Source: Capsaspora owczarzaki ATCC 30864 (lineage: Eukaryota > Opisthokonta > Filasterea). Taken from it: a DNA stretch of 64,000 nucleotides. The stretch lies in assembly GCF_000151315.2 (NCBI RefSeq), contig NW_011887293.1, positions 1,681,208 to 1,745,207 on the forward strand, read 5' to 3'. The translations under genes and the position numbers were made by a program. The notes below the pieces were generated by a model, which saw only the letters and a program-made list of their open reading frames with translations, did not search any database and was not told where the DNA came from. Positions 61,768 to 64,000 of the stretch are shown piece by piece. Position 1 is the first letter of the stretch, and every line of letters begins with the position of its first letter.

Positions 61768-63607
61768 TGCAAAATCAGACGAAAGCAGAGACAAAGCAGA
61801 GAAACAAAGTGAGTAAAACAAATGAATCTGCAACTGCACGAAAAGCAGTGGACTGCATTGTGAGCGCAGTAAAGGGCCTGTGGGTCGACGGCGAGTATCG
61901 ACATGTTTCCTATTGATGAGGTGTCGCTGATTGGTGGTGGTGGTGGTGGTCCTCGCTAACAATAACAAGCAACAACAAGCCTGCTGCCACACTCAAACTG
62001 TTTTTTTTTTTTTTTTTTTTTTTCGGTGTTTCTGTTGCTATTCGTTTTGTCTCGATGGGAACTGAATCTGCAATCTCCTTCGTGCGCTACTCTCCAAAAG
62101 GACCGCACGGCAAACACTGTCTCTGGACTGTTTCTTCCCAGTCCCCGGACCGCGCTGCACCCTTCGAAGACAAAGTTCAAAAATCACAAAATAAAAAATA
62201 ATAATAATAATAAATAATCGTAAAAAATAAAAATAAAAAATTCCTTTTTTTTTTTTTGGGCCTGTGCTCTCTCGCTCTCACGCGATGCCCAGCGACATGG
62301 AGCCAATCTGCGCGTGCGGCGGGGGTTCAACGCGCAGACACACATGCTCGCCGAGATCCCCTTGCTGTTCTTCCGCAAGTGGCGTTGAACGTGCGCGGCA
62401 CCGAGCGACGAGGATGCCTCAGAAATAGTAGGCTGACAGTGGCTACACAAGCAGCAAGCAAGCAGCCGCACAGGCAAACAAGCGAGCTCCTCCGACTGAC
62501 GACAGGGTGGTCTCAGGCAGAGATGCACAGGTTGCATGGTCGACCACCCGCATCTCAATGCACACAAGTCCAACCCCTGCTTGTTTTCTCCCTTATTCCC
62601 CTTTCCTTCAGCAAGAGCGGGATTCGCCTCTCGTTGCCTTCCTTCCATTCAGTCCGTCTCCAAACGCCGTTTTCAGCTGGCACTTCTCCTTCCACTCCCA
62701 TCTCAGTCAGTCCTAACCCTAACCCCTCCCGCTCCCCCAATCGCCCAACCCTACCCTCTGTCACTCGTAATCACAAACAACAAAACGCTGGTTGTTCAGA
62801 TCCGTTGCCTATTTTTTTTATTTCTGTTTTTTTTTTTTTATTGTTGTGGAGTTTTTTTTTTTTTTTTTTTTTTTTTCGATTTCGTCACATCGTCGGCATG
62901 GCGTAGGGGTTTCGCATCGCGCAGCCAGCCAAGAACCAAACCCCTGTGCTCCTTTTGCTTGCTTTGCATCTGCTTTGAAGTTGCTGGGGGAGAGAGGCGC
63001 AGTTTCCCCACATCAATGGTAGACCAGCAGAAACAAAGCGCCAAAGACAGACCGCAAAACGACCGCAAAAACACTCAAAAAAAAAAAAAAACACGAGGAG
63101 AAAAAAAAAAAAAGAAAAAGAAAAAGAAAAAGAGCTGGTAGATCCATTGCGTGTTGGATCGCTCTGATGCGCCCGAGCAGGTGTGGCTGAGCAGGGGCAA
63201 GCAAGTCGAGACGTGTCTCCAATGTGGGACGATGTCGGGATGCGCGGCGACGGGCAGCGACGCAGCAGAAGCAGAGCAAAAAAAAAAAGCAAAAAAAGCA
63301 CAAAAAAAAACCTTACAAAATCCACGACATTTTTTTATTATAATAATAATAATAAAAAAATATAAAATCGAAACAAAAGACTGACTAAAATATAAAGCAA
63401 AGAAACCAAAAAAAAAAAACAAAATAGTGAACAAAAAGGCAACTCGATTTCATTGTTTGATGCATTATTTTAGGATTTTTTTTTTCAACGCTTCATATTT
63501 TTCAGTCACCTTTTTTTTTTTTTTTTTTTTTTTTGTTTTTTTCGATCTTTACACAAGTTTTTTTTGGCATTCTGGATCTAGATTTCTGCAGGAGGGGTGT
63601 TTTCGGA
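61768..63607. other. Gene-poor region of 1.8 kb, rich in homopolymers
   Basis: This is the longest stretch without a recognised gene, lying between the MOB1 start (-) and the erlin start (+). It contains long T runs (62000-62023, 62848-62876, 63511-63534), A runs (63077-63120, 63280-63310), a short telomere-like motif and GC-richer islands at 62270-62560, 62880-63060 and 63130-63280. No open frame resembled a protein. The islands did not match tRNA, U1 or U6 from memory, but an unrecognised noncoding RNA is possible. Confidence 0.5.
62712..62726 (+). repeat. Short telomere-like CCCTAA motif
   Basis: The sequence cctaaccctaacccc contains two adjacent CCTAAC units of the TTAGGG-type telomere repeat, isolated in a gene-poor region. 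It is far too short to be a telomere. Confidence 0.6.
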
Positions 63608-64000
63608 ATGAGTTTCGCGAGTACACTTATTGGGCTGCTTGCAATCGCAATCATGCTGATCAACGCATCCATCCATCGCGTGGAAGAAGGTCGGCGTCGC
63701 TCGAGCGTTGTTAGGATTGAGAGATGATTTGGGATGAACAAAATCCCACATCCACACAGAACTGACAACGCTGACATTGACTCGCTCGTCACTATTGCAT
63801 TGTGTGCGCAAATTTCCAATCATTCATTCATTCATTACAAAAAAATCCAGGCCATGTTGGCATCTACAAGCGAGTAAGCGGCGGTTTTTGAGCTGCCAGC
63901 TCAGCATGCTGGCAGATTGAACGATTGAACTGACGTTCGTTTGTCATCAACTGCGTTCACGACAGGGCGGCGCGTTGCTCAAGGAGACCACTGCGCCAGG
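63608..64000 (+). CDS. ERLIN: Erlin-like SPFH/prohibitin-family protein, 5' part
   Basis: Exons 63608-63689, 63851-63873 and 63966 onward; the gene runs off the window. The N-terminus MSFASTLIGLLAIAIMLINA is a membrane anchor, followed by [27 protein letters not shown], which matches the start of erlin (KIEEGHIGVYYRGGALL). Erlins form ER-membrane rings that recruit ubiquitin ligase to activated IP3 receptors and regulate sterol sensing. The second exon is only 23 bases. Junctions are phase-consistent. Since only ~47 residues are present, another SPFH member cannot be fully excluded. Confidence 0.8.

Noticed and set aside
62300-62650. Long minus-strand open frame in the gene-poor region
   Set aside because: Cys/Arg-rich text with no family resemblance, ending in A/T homopolymer codons. 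Composition explains the lack of stops.
62980-63030. Resemblance to U1 snRNA (minus strand TGTGGGGAAACTGCG)
   Set aside because: Only about 12 bases match. The U1 5' end, stem loops and Sm site are not present around it.

Overview
The window is eukaryotic nuclear DNA from a compact, gene-dense, roughly GC-balanced genome. Protein-coding genes lie on both strands and are split by short introns, mostly GT-AG with pyrimidine-rich 3' ends. Intergenic gaps are usually 150-600 bp and rich in poly-T and CT/GA tracts. The gene set points to a single-celled opisthokont close to animals: an EVH1 protein, a GAPVD1-like RasGAP-VPS9 protein, a p47phox-like PX-SH3-SH3 protein, a selenocysteine thioredoxin reductase, MCU, MOB1, a calpain-7/PalB-type protease and a C-type-lysozyme relative. 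A filasterean such as Capsaspora would fit, but that is inference from gene content. No transposon, virus-like element or CRISPR array was seen.

Layout. 1-21 kb: partial EVH1 gene (-); mitochondrial NADP-isocitrate dehydrogenase (+); secreted lysozyme-like protein with an ER-retrieval tail (-); RasGAP/VPS9 protein (+); 2,688-residue senataxin-type helicase (+); C-terminal PH-domain protein (-). 21-30 kb: tRNA-Trp (-), importin-alpha-like protein without an IBB domain (+), p47phox-like adaptor (+), unrecognised two-membrane-segment protein (-). 30-45 kb: MCU (+), glycine C-acetyltransferase (-), two neighbouring ankyrin proteins with presequence-like N-termini (-), Ser/Pro/Gln-rich protein (-), proteasome alpha-2 (-), then a 100-base assembly gap. 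45-64 kb: DNA topoisomerase II (-), an ankyrin protein (+), Sec-containing thioredoxin reductase with a SECIS candidate (+), calpain-7-like protease (-), two orphan coding fragments, MOB1 (-), and the start of an erlin/SPFH gene (+).

The genes do not form one pathway. Several are mitochondrial (IDH, MCU, glycine C-acetyltransferase, probably the two ankyrin proteins). Others serve the nucleus (senataxin, topoisomerase II, importin-alpha), endocytosis/ESCRT and ER (GAPVD1-like, calpain-7, erlin) or redox biology (p47phox-like, thioredoxin reductase). Exon boundaries were placed by hand from splice signals, reading frame and family similarity. Where the summed coding length is a multiple of three and the protein matches its family throughout, the model is considered firm.

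The most notable items are: a C-type-lysozyme fold with all eight cysteines but both catalytic acids replaced and an RDEL-type C-terminus; the in-frame UGA of thioredoxin reductase with a downstream SECIS-like hairpin; a 44-base tandem duplication of a 3' splice site; an importin-alpha reading frame with no stop before the next gene; GC-AG introns; and an IDH intron that could be retained in frame.
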